Both the position numbers and the translations under genes were made by a program. From Oscillospiraceae bacterium (GTDB taxonomy: Bacteria > Bacillota_A > Clostridia > Oscillospirales > Oscillospiraceae), in contig JAFYAB010000129.1 of assembly GCA_017540945.1 (NCBI GenBank), positions 1-23,713 on the forward strand: a DNA stretch of 23,713 bases, in the 5' to 3' direction. Shown piece by piece: positions 1-6,879 of this stretch. The notes beneath the pieces were generated by a model that ran no database searches, had not been told where the DNA came from, and was given only the letters and a program-made list of their open reading frames with translations. Within the stretch, counting starts at the first letter, position 1; every line of letters starts with the position of its first letter.

Positions 1-267
1 AAGATTCCGAATCTCTCCCCTCTCCCCGGTCCCCTCTCCCCATTCAAACGGCCAAAAGGGGTCATCCCCCTTTTGGATAACCCCGAGATACCACCAACGC
101 TGTCAGGGCCGCTCGTTCCGCGATCCCGGCCTGCGTTTTACGGATCGTCTACCCATCCCTGTACGGAACAATACCAAGGTTTTCTTTTCATCGTTCGAAT
201 GGCAATTTGAACGATACCACAATTCTAAATTCTCACTTCTCAATTCTCAATTGCACCGTGCGAGGCA

Positions 268-558
268 GACATGGCGCACACTGTGCGCCGTTACTTGCGG
301 GGGACGACATGGCGCACGCTGTGCGCCGCTGCGCTCCCGCACCGTAGGGGCTGCTCTTACCCGCAGGGTGAGCAGCCCGCCCCGCCGCAGGCGGGGAACG
401 ACAGCCGACCGCATCGTAGGGGCGCTCACCGAGCGCCCGCCCGCGGCACCACCTCCCGACCACCATCCACACCGTAGGGGCGGCCACTGGCCGCCAGCCC
501 GAGGCAGATGTTTCCGACCACCGCCAACGCCGTAGGGGCGCTCATTGAGCGCCCGCCC
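268..558. repeat. Cluster of variable-core palindromic repeats in a gene-free region
   Basis: Positions 1-611 hold no ORF with a credible ribosome site or protein-like composition. Two near-identical copies of a palindrome with arms GGCGCAC/GTGCGCC lie at 268-290 and 307-329. Four further units begin GTAGGGGC, at 344-382, 416-442, 474-500 and 532-558. Each has a different inverted-repeat core (GCTGCTC, GCGCTC, GCGGCCA, GCGCTCA) and most end in GCCCGCC. A separate hairpin with CCAAAAGGGG/CCCCTTTTGG arms lies at 52-76, and an ATCGTTC/GAACGAT inverted repeat lies near 190-216. I read the region as accumulated intergenic hairpin elements related to the array that follows. Confidence 0.7.
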
Positions 559-611
559 GCCGCGGGAAGCAATCAGGAAAAAGAATACCCAAAAAGAAAT
601 CAGAAATGATG

Positions 612-660
612 ATCCCGCAGACGGTCCGCTATGCAGCGGTTCCGTCTGCGGGATTTTTAT
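612..660 (+). terminator. Rho-independent terminator, orphan
   Basis: A 13-bp perfect stem, ATCCCGCAGACGG paired with CCGTCTGCGGGAT, encloses a loop that can itself pair (CCGC/GCGG). It is followed directly by a T tract on the plus strand. The orientation is plus, yet no plus-strand gene is visible upstream within the window, so it may end a transcript from outside or a short non-coding RNA. Confidence 0.75.
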
Positions 661-707
661 CTGGGTGCAATCGGGAATTGTCGGAGAAGCGTCACCAGCA
701 GCCCTGC

Positions 708-1247
708 GTATCGTATGGGAAAAGGGCCGATGTGGGCATACTTCGTGACTCTTCGAGTTTGGCCCCTACGTAGCGCATGGGAAAAGGGCCGATATGGGCA
801 TCGGCCCCTACGAAGCGTACGGGGAAAGGGCCGATGTGGGCATCGGCCCCTACGAAGCGTACGGGAAAAGGGCCGATGTGGGCATCAGCCCCTGCGTATC
901 GTATGGGGAAAGGGCCGATGTGGGCATCGGCCCCTACGAAGCGTACGGGGAGAGGGCCGATGTGGGCATACTTCGTGACTCTTCGAGTTTGGCCCCTGCG
1001 TATCGTATGGGGAAAGAGCTCTTCGAGTTCGGCCCCTGCGTATCGTATGGGAAAAGGGCCGATGTGGGCATCAGCCCCTACGTAGCGCATGGGAAAAGGG
1101 CCGATGTGGGCATACTTCGTGACTCTTCGAGTTCGGCCCCTACGAAGCGTACGGGGAAAGGGCCGATGTGGGAATCGGCCCCTGCGTAGCGCATGAGAAA
1201 AGGGCCGATGTGGGCATACTTCGTGACTCTTCGAGTTCGGCCCCTAC
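708..1247. repeat. Eleven-unit tandem array of hairpin repeats (42/62 bp units)
   Basis: The array divides exactly into 11 units starting at 708, 770, 812, 854, 896, 938, 1000, 1040, 1082, 1144 and 1186. Six units are 42 bp, four are 62 bp and one (1000-1039) is a 40-bp recombinant form. Each unit starts GTATCG, GTAGCG or GAAGCG, carries a GGGCCGATG-TGGG-CATCGGCCC hairpin and ends CCCCTAC or CCCCTGC. The 62-bp units carry 20 extra bases, ACTTCGTGACTCTTCGAGTT, inside the right arm. ORFs across the array on both strands are low-complexity by-products. It ends 8 bases from the stop codon of the SLH gene. Confidence 0.93.
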
Positions 1248-1255
1248 TTGAACCT

Positions 1256-2794
1256 CTAAGCTTGAAGCTCGAAACTCGATCCTCGAACCTTATAGAGGAA
1301 GGTCACCACCTGGGCGCGGGTGCAGATGGCCTTCGGGCTGAAGGTCGTTTGGGTGGTGCCGCCGGTGACATTGTTTTCCACCGCCCAGAGCACGGCTTTG
1401 TAGTAGTACTTGCCCGCCGTCACGTCCGTGAAGGGGCTCTCGGTGAGGGTGGGCTCCGGCTTGCCCAGGGCGTTCCAGAGGAAGGTCATGATCTCGGCCC
1501 GGGAGCACTGGGCCTTGGGGGCAAAGGTCGTGTCGGTCTTGCCGGTGGTGATCTTGTTTTCCACCGCCCAGAGCACGGCTTTGTAGTAGTACTTGCCCGC
1601 CGTCACGTCCGTGAAGGGGCTCTCGGTCAGCGTGGGCTCGGGCTTGCCTGCGGCGGTCCAGAGGAAGGTCATGACCTCGGCCCGGGTGATCTTTGCCTTG
1701 GGCGCAAAGCTGGAGGCGGTCTTGCCGCCGGTGATCCCGCTGAAATAGGCCCAGTCGATGGGATCATGGGCCCAGTTGCCGTCCTTGGGCATGTCCGTGA
1801 AGATCTCCCCGGCGCAGAGCCGTCCCTCCTTGGTCTCTTGGCAGCGGGAGCAGGTGTAGCAACCGAAGCTTTCGTGCAGATTTTCTCCTTCTTCCGGATC
1901 CGGGAAAACGTCAGTCAGCTTCCAGGCGTGACCCAGAGCAGGGATCGATACCTCCCTGCAATCACCGCAGCGGGAGCAAAGCTGCTCTCGGATTCCTTCC
2001 TCCGTACAGCTGGGCTCCTGGATCACATCCCCATCGTACCAGCTATGGCTGCCTGTAGGATCCAGATACTCCAGCGCAATGCTCTTGCATACCGAGCATA
2101 CGTGTTCTTTTTCGCCAAGGGCTCCGCAGGTCGGCGCCGACGTGATCGTTCCGTTGTTCCATTTGTGGGTATGTCCCGTCTGATAAGCGGTAAAGCCAAA
2201 GTCCGAAATGCTCCGACCCTTCTGACTCAGGATCGATTGCAGTCCCTCCAGGGTCTCTTTCAACAGCGTGGAGGCAGCGTTGTCCATCCTTTCATGTGGT
2301 TCATCGCCCAGATACTCTGCTGCCCGGAGAATCGTAGTCTTGGTAATGGAGGCCGGCTGCACGGTATAATGGGCCTCTCCGTTGACACAGTCAACATAGG
2401 TATTTCCAAGCGCTCCTTCGCTGTGGACGGTTGTACCGAGCGAGCCGTCGCTGTTGAACGCAATACAATAACCATATGGAGCCAAATCATAATAATCATA
2501 GTTTGTTTTACGGATTCTCTGAGACGCTGAGACTTCGATCAAATTGTCATTTGGAAAATACTCTATGCCCAGAGCTGTCAGCGTCGTAGAGTTCCCGTTG
2601 GTAAGCAGAACCCGTTCGATGCTGTAGCTGTACCAGACTGTGCCATAGAAAGAATTGTACTCGCCGTTGTCTCGGAGAAACTGACTCAGGGCCTGAAAGC
2701 CCGGGTTGACGGCTGCGCTGGCACTGGGAGCCGCCGTCGGAAGCAAGCCCGCCAGCAGCAAAAGTGCCAGCAGCACACAAAGCATTCGTTTCAT
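1256..2794 (-). CDS. Secreted protein with C-terminal S-layer homology (SLH) domains
   Basis: The 512-residue product starts with a signal peptide (MKRMLCVLLALLLLAGLLP, then an Ala-rich cleavage region near residue 28). Residues about 30-205 are of unknown fold. About 208-300 contain repeated Cys pairs (CSVC, CSRC, CYTC) and an IPALGHAW motif, as in Cys/His-rich repeats of clostridial surface proteins. The last 180 residues hold three SLH motifs (FTDM, then two copies of SPFTDVTAGKYYYKAVLWA, with ITRAEV, CSRAEI and CTRAQV signatures). SLH domains anchor proteins to wall polysaccharide, so the product is probably a cell-surface protein. The start has an AGGAGGA ribosome site. It lies 82 bases after the sigma-factor ORF pair on the same strand and probably shares its operon. 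Confidence 0.92.
   Translation of the reverse strand: MKRMLCVLLALLLLAGLLPTAAPSASAAVNPGFQALSQFLRDNGEYNSFYGTVWYSYSIERVLLTNGNSTTLTALGIEYFPNDNLIEVSASQRIRKTNYDYYDLAPYGYCIAFNSDGSLGTTVHSEGALGNTYVDCVNGEAHYTVQPASITKTTILRAAEYLGDEPHERMDNAASTLLKETLEGLQSILSQKGRSISDFGFTAYQTGHTHKWNNGTITSAPTCGALGEKEHVCSVCKSIALEYLDPTGSHSWYDGDVIQEPSCTEEGIREQLCSRCGDCREVSIPALGHAWKLTDVFPDPEEGENLHESFGCYTCSRCQETKEGRLCAGEIFTDMPKDGNWAHDPIDWAYFSGITGGKTASSFAPKAKITRAEVMTFLWTAAGKPEPTLTESPFTDVTAGKYYYKAVLWAVENKITTGKTDTTFAPKAQCSRAEIMTFLWNALGKPEPTLTESPFTDVTAGKYYYKAVLWAVENNVTGGTTQTTFSPKAICTRAQVVTFLYKVRGSSFELQA
1371..1643 (-). repeat. 183-bp internal duplication of one SLH motif
   Basis: The stretch starting at 1371 recurs at 1554. About 74 bases are identical, followed by a few mismatches. 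The 183-bp offset equals 61 codons, one SLH unit. The near-identity at DNA level indicates recent duplication or gene conversion within the SLH gene. Confidence 0.85.
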
Positions 2795-2876
2795 GGTTGT
2801 TTATCCTCCTATTTCTGTTTTGTATGATTTCACCGGATATGGAATAACGTCGTCAGACCCCAATATCGCCTGTGCT

Positions 2877-3647
2877 TCAGGGAACGACGATGGGAACGGT
2901 GAACACAAGCCTCCCGCCAAAGCTACAGCTGACAGTGCAGACGCCGGAACGCAGGGCTGTGGCCCTGTACCAATACTCCGTCACGTTTCGATCCTCATAT
3001 CGTTCGGAGCGCTCCAGCTTGACGGAAAGCACAGAGGGATCGTCCACACTGATCACAGGCGGCTCCGCTCCCTTCATTTTCACATACAGATCTTCCGAAT
3101 GGCCCGGAGCGATCAGTATCGGCCTGTGATACCAGCCCATATACCAGCTCATGACCTGGGGCTCCGCGTCTACGGGAATCAGATCTTTACCGGAATCGCT
3201 TTGATCCACCGTGACCGCGGACGCGTGGATCGTCCAGGTTTTCTTTCGCTCGCCGCCCAGCGTTACAAAAATTCGGGCGTCTCCGGCTCCGACGATCTGC
3301 AGGTTCAGCCGATAGTATCTCGCTGTCGGTGCGCTTCCTTCCTCTTCAACAGGCCCGAGCAGGGCCACGGAAGGATTATCGCAGCGAAAGTCGGGCACGT
3401 CTGAGCCCTGCACCTTGACGAAAAGCCCATATTCCGTGCCGACGACGCAGTTTTCCATGGTCTTCTCTGTATGCTCATAGTAAGGCGAAACCTGATTCAC
3501 CCCGGTGCTGAGCAGCGCGCTGGCCGTATGAACAGTAACAGTCAGGCTTTTCAGCACCTCGCCGCCGACGGTGCAGTAAAGCCTGGTCACGCCTTCCGTC
3601 AGCGGCTTGACGCGCCACAGGTACTTCGCGGTCCATCCGTCGGTCAC
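2877..3647 (-). CDS. C-terminal beta-rich (Ig-like) region of the membrane sigma-factor protein, out of frame
   Basis: This 256-residue ORF opens at a GTG with no ribosome site and has no signal peptide, which argues against an independent gene. Its frame is open upstream to about 3686, where it meets the end of the sigma-factor ORF. Removing one C from the run at 3687-3692 joins the two (ITP followed by VDYDPSAKP). It has three similar blocks, each with a (V/L/F)GG turn before a beta-strand (VGGEVLKSLTVTV, LGGERKKTWTIHA, FGGRLVFTVPIVV), like bacterial Ig-like domains. I infer that it is the extracellular part of a 713-residue protein. It could instead be a degraded remnant. Confidence 0.75.
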   Translation of the reverse strand: MTDGWTAKYLWRVKPLTEGVTRLYCTVGGEVLKSLTVTVHTASALLSTGVNQVSPYYEHTEKTMENCVVGTEYGLFVKVQGSDVPDFRCDNPSVALLGPVEEEGSAPTARYYRLNLQIVGAGDARIFVTLGGERKKTWTIHASAVTVDQSDSGKDLIPVDAEPQVMSWYMGWYHRPILIAPGHSEDLYVKMKGAEPPVISVDDPSVLSVKLERSERYEDRNVTEYWYRATALRSGVCTVSCSFGGRLVFTVPIVVP

Positions 3648-3675
3648 GTCGGTCGGGATCGGTTTTGCAGAAGGA

Positions 3676-5019
3676 TCATAGTCTACGGGGGGTGATTTGC
3701 AGAATACTCGCGTCCTCCGCGTAAAGCTCCGGCTTTCCGGGAGGAGATAAAATTACCGTCAAAATTCGGCTTTCGTAACCGGCTTCAGTGGCACCCGTGT
3801 TCCAATCCATCTGGTCGCCTGTGTCCCAGGCCCAGGAACAGATGGGTTCGGCGTCGGGCCGCTGGCTTGTCTCTGAAGGCATCGGCTGAGCCGACTCGGA
3901 TTCTGTGGGAGTGGGAATAGAGGGTGGATTGGATTCGGCGGGCGTTGGGTGTTCCGTCGCATCCTTGCCGGCCTCTGTCGAGGGCTCCGCGGCTTCGGTG
4001 ACAGGCTCCGTCAGATCCTCGTCGCTGTCAAGCTCCGTAACAGGCTCCGGCTCCGTGTCGGGCTCCGACGCCTCCGTGGAGACGGGGACCAGCTCCTCCC
4101 CGCTGTCGTCGGGGAGCTCGATGCTGTGCTGGATGCGGATGGGCTCCGTGGGCCGCGTGTCGCCGATCAGGAGATGGTTTTTCAGCCAGCCATAGCCCAG
4201 CACGCCGCCGCCGATGGCCGCGGCGCTCAGCAGGCCCAGAACGAGCTTGCCCCCCAGGGTCTCAAAGAAGCCGCGGCCCACGTGGACGGCCACGCTTTGG
4301 GCCGTCAGCCCCGCCCTGGCGAGGGAGCCCGTGAGCGCCGCCTGCTCCGCCTCCGCCGGGGGCGCCGCCCTTTTCAGCAGGGCCAGCAGGAAGGGCAGGG
4401 GAGAGAGCCCGTAGAGCTTGACGCCCTGTTTTTCCAGCCGCTTCACGGCGGCCTCGATCTTTTTCCGGCTGCGGAAGAGCTGGGTCTTGACGGTCCCCGG
4501 GCTGACACCCAGGTCCTCGGCGATCCGGCTCACGGGCAGCTGTTCATAGTAGTACATGCCCACCAGCATCCGCTGACCGTCCGTGAGGCCGTCCAGGATC
4601 TCCCGGATCAGCCGGGCGTTTTCCCGGCGTTCCAGATTCAGCTCCGGACAGTGCGCCGGGTCTTCGTCAGCCGGTTCCGAGGGGAGGATTGCGTCCTTGC
4701 CCTCCAACTCGGAGAAAAGGACGGGGCTTTTCCTGCGCATGGCCTGACGCGTGCAGTTCACGGCGATGGCCCGCAGCCAGGGCAGCAGCTTTTCCGGGTC
4801 CTCCAGCTGGTCCAGATGGGTGAAGGCGCTGGCGTAGACCTCCTGCTGGATGTCCAGGGTCAGCTCCTCGCTGCGGACCATGGCGTGGATGCTGCGATAG
4901 AGCGCCTGGGCCGTGGCCTCATAGAGGGCGGTATAGGCGGCCTGATCTCCGGCCAGCGCCCGCTCCACCAGAGGGGAGAAGGCCTCCTGCGGGGGCTTCG
5001 CATCCTGGGTTTGTTTCAT
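3676..5019 (-). CDS. ECF-like sigma factor with transmembrane helix and TEP-rich extracytoplasmic linker
   Basis: Residues about 17-97 resemble sigma region 2 (ending WLRAIAVNCTRQAMRR). Residues 137-192 resemble region 4, with an HTH (LPVSRIAEDLGVSPGTVKTQ) followed by LFRSRKKI. After a linker, residues 257-277 form one hydrophobic segment (KLVLGLLSAAAIGGGVLGYGW). Residues 285-395 are rich in Thr, Glu, Pro and Ser, as in wall-spanning linkers, and contact with the surface follows. The ORF stops with an atypical RRL tail at a C run, and the sequence continues in another frame (2877-3688). An AGGAGG site precedes the ATG. The start overlaps the stop of the preceding 58-residue gene (ATGA). The layout suggests a sigma factor tethered to the membrane and controlled by its outer domain. 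That mechanism is inference. Confidence 0.88.
   Translation of the reverse strand: MKQTQDAKPPQEAFSPLVERALAGDQAAYTALYEATAQALYRSIHAMVRSEELTLDIQQEVYASAFTHLDQLEDPEKLLPWLRAIAVNCTRQAMRRKSPVLFSELEGKDAILPSEPADEDPAHCPELNLERRENARLIREILDGLTDGQRMLVGMYYYEQLPVSRIAEDLGVSPGTVKTQLFRSRKKIEAAVKRLEKQGVKLYGLSPLPFLLALLKRAAPPAEAEQAALTGSLARAGLTAQSVAVHVGRGFFETLGGKLVLGLLSAAAIGGGVLGYGWLKNHLLIGDTRPTEPIRIQHSIELPDDSGEELVPVSTEASEPDTEPEPVTELDSDEDLTEPVTEAAEPSTEAGKDATEHPTPAESNPPSIPTPTESESAQPMPSETSQRPDAEPICSWAWDTGDQMDWNTGATEAGYESRILTVILSPPGKPELYAEDASILQITPRRL
3687..3692 (-). other. Frameshift site: extra C in a six-C run
   Basis: Read on the minus strand, ATC-ACC-CCC-CGT-AGA-CTA-TGA ends the sigma-factor ORF. Dropping one C gives ACC-CCC-GTA-GAC and an open frame to 2877. 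The whole 2877-5019 interval is 714 codons plus one base, as expected for a single insertion. Sequencing or assembly error, phase variation or +1 ribosomal slippage would all produce this. Confidence 0.8.
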
Positions 5020-5192
5020 GTTCCGATCCTCCTGCCTGTTCCCGCGGCCGTGCCGGGAGCTGTTTCGTCGGGCTCCGATGGAACGCGGATCCGCCGCAGC
5101 ACAGCACGCAGCACCCGCTCCGCGGAGGCGGCCCCCAGCCGGTAGCTCTCCACGACGGCGCGATAGGAGCGCAGAAAGTCCGCGTCACGCAT
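5016..5192 (-). CDS. Small Arg-rich protein (58 aa) coupled to the sigma factor
   Basis: The ATG at 5192 has a good ribosome site (GGGAGGTGA, 6 bases upstream). The ORF ends in TGA, overlapping the sigma-factor ATG by four bases (ATGA), which implies translational coupling. The first 37 residues (MRDADFLRSYRAVVESYRLG and onward to VLRAVLRRIRV) look like one or two amphipathic helices rich in Arg and Ala. The tail is Pro/Gly/Thr-rich. There is no transmembrane segment, so it is not a classical membrane anti-sigma factor. The family is not recognised. Its position suggests a regulator or partner of the sigma domain. Confidence 0.72.
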   Translation of the reverse strand: MRDADFLRSYRAVVESYRLGAASAERVLRAVLRRIRVPSEPDETAPGTAAGTGRRIGT

Positions 5193-5217
5193 CCTCGGTC
5201 ACCTCCCATTGTGGGTC

Positions 5218-5245
5218 TCTATACATAAAGATGATCGTTTTGCAA
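5218..5245 (-). promoter_or_regulatory. Possible promoter of the small protein / sigma factor operon
   Basis: On the minus strand TTGCAA (5240-5245) is followed after 16 bases by TATAGA (5218-5223), about 25 bases before the 58-residue ORF. Both hexamers match the housekeeping consensus only partly. An ECF-type self-regulated promoter was looked for but none is clear. Confidence 0.35.
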
Positions 5246-5406
5246 AAACGGTTGACAAGTCCTCCAAATATTTTCCGGAATCCGACGAAAAAGGAAAACA
5301 GGCAGCTGCTCAGTCGCCTCCCGGCAGCCGCCATGGAAAGGGGAGCGGAACAGATACCTGTTTTCAGTCAGAGTAGGGTGGACTTGTTTCCAAAGCCGGT
5401 TACAAA

Positions 5407-5424
5407 TAGATTGTATACAATCTA
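5407..5424. promoter_or_regulatory. 18-bp perfect palindrome, operator-like
   Basis: TAGATTGTATACAATCTA is a perfect palindrome in the AT-rich gap 5193-5511, upstream of the sigma-factor operon. Two more GTATAC cores lie nearby, near 5485 and 5503, and themselves form an inverted repeat (TGTATAC/GTATACA). The core resembles operators of GntR-type repressors. No other gene is seen in this 319-base gap. Confidence 0.5.
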
Positions 5425-5511
5425 CATAAAAAACATGTTGAAAAATAATTGAGGAGTGTTTTTCAATAAATGTTCAGGAAAACTTTGTATACTTTGTAGA
5501 TCGTATACAGC

Positions 5512-6510
5512 TCAGCCGGCGGTTCCCAGCAGCCACTGGTCCTGGGGCATGGAGAGGAAGGCCGTCAGCTCCCGCCGGAAGTCCTCCTCCCAGGCCGAGA
5601 CCCGGCCCATTCCCTCCGCCAGCGGGTCGATGCGGCGCTTTTTGGCGGGGATCTGCCGCCAGGGGCGGCTGTCGGGGGGCGTCGGGGCCCGGAGGGTCCG
5701 GCCCATGGCACGGAAGCGCCGCCACTCCGCGGACAGGGGAGAGGCCTCCAGCTTGGCGATCAGCGGCGGCTCGGAGCCCTCCAGATCGGCGGGGACCAGG
5801 ATACCCCGCTGCAGCGCGGCGCCCAGCAGCTCGCTGAGGGCCTGCATGGAATACCGATCCGCGTCGGAGACGTAGACCCTGGAACAGTCCAGGGCAGCCC
5901 GGGCGAAGCGGACCGCCGGAGCGGGATCTCCGAAGACCAGCTCCGGCGCCCCCTCCTCGTTGACCCCCACCCGCAGATCGGCATAGATCTCCGCGATCTG
6001 CGCCCGGGTCAGGAAGCCCCAGCGCAGGGCGTTGCCCAGGGTATATTCCAGCCGGTCCGCCGAGAGGCGGGGGCTGTCGTTGTCGGCGATGGGGTAGCGG
6101 TGGTAGTCGCAGACAGCCTCCGTTGTGAGCCCGGATCGGCGCAGCGCCGTCTGGATCGCGGGGCTGCCGTCGATCCGTTCCCGGGTCCCCTCCTCCGTGG
6201 CCTCCTGGGTCAGATAGTCCCCCCGCAGGAAGTCCACCACATGCGCAAAGGGCGGGGTGGCGATGTCGTGGAGCAGGCCCGCCGCAGCCTGGGCGGCGTC
6301 GCCGGTGAAGTGCCAGACGATAAGGCCCACGCCCAGGCTGTGAAGCCATCGGGAATAGGAGCCGCCGCCGGCGAAGCGCGGGAAAGCGGTGTACTCGCAG
6401 CCGCAGTTCATTCCCACCTGCTTCAGCCGCGCCATCTCCGGCGTCTGCGCCAGCTCCGCCAGCAGCGGCGGAACATCGGGGTGGTAGATGTGCATCAATT
6501 CATCGTTCAT
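5512..6510 (-). CDS. HD-domain protein (dGTPase / phosphohydrolase-like)
   Basis: The 332-residue protein carries an HD metal-binding motif: SRWLHSLGVG (H57), then AAGLLHDIATPPFAH (H81, D82) and a later Asp in LSADRLEYTLGN (D152). This is the His/HD/Asp pattern of the HD superfamily, and the TPPFAH context resembles dGTP triphosphohydrolase-like members. The role is probably hydrolysis of a nucleotide or phosphate ester; the substrate cannot be told. The chosen ATG has no clear ribosome site, and the second Met at codon 6 has none either. The gene follows the ArsC-like and small unknown genes on the same strand, separated from them by a repeat pair at 6538-6611, so co-transcription is uncertain. 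Confidence 0.85.
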   Translation of the reverse strand: MNDELMHIYHPDVPPLLAELAQTPEMARLKQVGMNCGCEYTAFPRFAGGGSYSRWLHSLGVGLIVWHFTGDAAQAAAGLLHDIATPPFAHVVDFLRGDYLTQEATEEGTRERIDGSPAIQTALRRSGLTTEAVCDYHRYPIADNDSPRLSADRLEYTLGNALRWGFLTRAQIAEIYADLRVGVNEEGAPELVFGDPAPAVRFARAALDCSRVYVSDADRYSMQALSELLGAALQRGILVPADLEGSEPPLIAKLEASPLSAEWRRFRAMGRTLRAPTPPDSRPWRQIPAKKRRIDPLAEGMGRVSAWEEDFRRELTAFLSMPQDQWLLGTAG

Positions 6511-6537
6511 TTTTCATCAAATTCGGATTTGACGCTC

Positions 6538-6611
6538 CGTAGGGGCCGATGCCCACATCGGCCCTTTCCCCGGGGCGATACGGAGGGCCGATGTGGGCAT
6601 CGGCCCCTACG
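6538..6611. repeat. Perfect 27-bp inverted repeat pair of the GTAGGGGC hairpin family
   Basis: Positions 6538-6564 and 6585-6611 are perfect reverse complements separated by 20 bases. Each arm also contains its own GGCCGATG/CATCGGCC hairpin. The sequence matches the short unit of the 708-1247 array. It fills the gap between two minus-strand genes. Confidence 0.92.
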
Positions 6612-6642
6612 AAAGAAAGATACCTACAAATCCCGATTCTTC

Positions 6643-6879
6643 TCAGTCCCCGCTGAGCATCTGGCGGACCTCCTGCAAAAAGGCCACGTCCTCGGCGGTG
6701 AGCTTGGCGTTGCCGTGGAGGGAGCGGCCGTCCGGCGCCGTGACGGTCACGTCCATGACGGAGCCCTCCTCCATGTAATGATCGGTGATATAGGCCAGAT
6801 AGCGCATGAATTTGGGGTGCCGATCCAAAAAGGCGCTGTACTGTTTCTTCAATTGCAGCAGCTTAGCCGGATTTCTCAT
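6643..6879 (-). CDS. Small conserved-looking protein of unknown function (78 aa)
   Basis: The ATG at 6879 is chosen because it has a GGAGG ribosome site and overlaps the stop codon of the upstream ArsC-like gene (ATGA). An upstream in-frame ATG at 6894 lacks this spacing. The product is soluble: an N-terminal basic helical part (MRNPAKLLQLKKQYSAFLDR), a central segment with VTVTAPDGRSLHG that looks like a beta-hairpin, and a C-terminal helix (LTAEDVAFLQEVRQML). The family is not recognised. Coupling to the ArsC-like gene suggests a shared process. Confidence 0.75.
   Translation of the reverse strand: MRNPAKLLQLKKQYSAFLDRHPKFMRYLAYITDHYMEEGSVMDVTVTAPDGRSLHGNAKLTAEDVAFLQEVRQMLSGD

Noticed and set aside
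692..1189. Several ORFs of 100-130 codons across the array on both strands, with repeated MGKGPMWAS-like peptides
   Set aside because: They are created by a 42-base period that is a multiple of three. They lack ribosome sites and the frame is broken by the 62-base units.
708..1247. CRISPR array
   Set aside because: Repeats are contiguous with no unique spacers and no cas genes are nearby.
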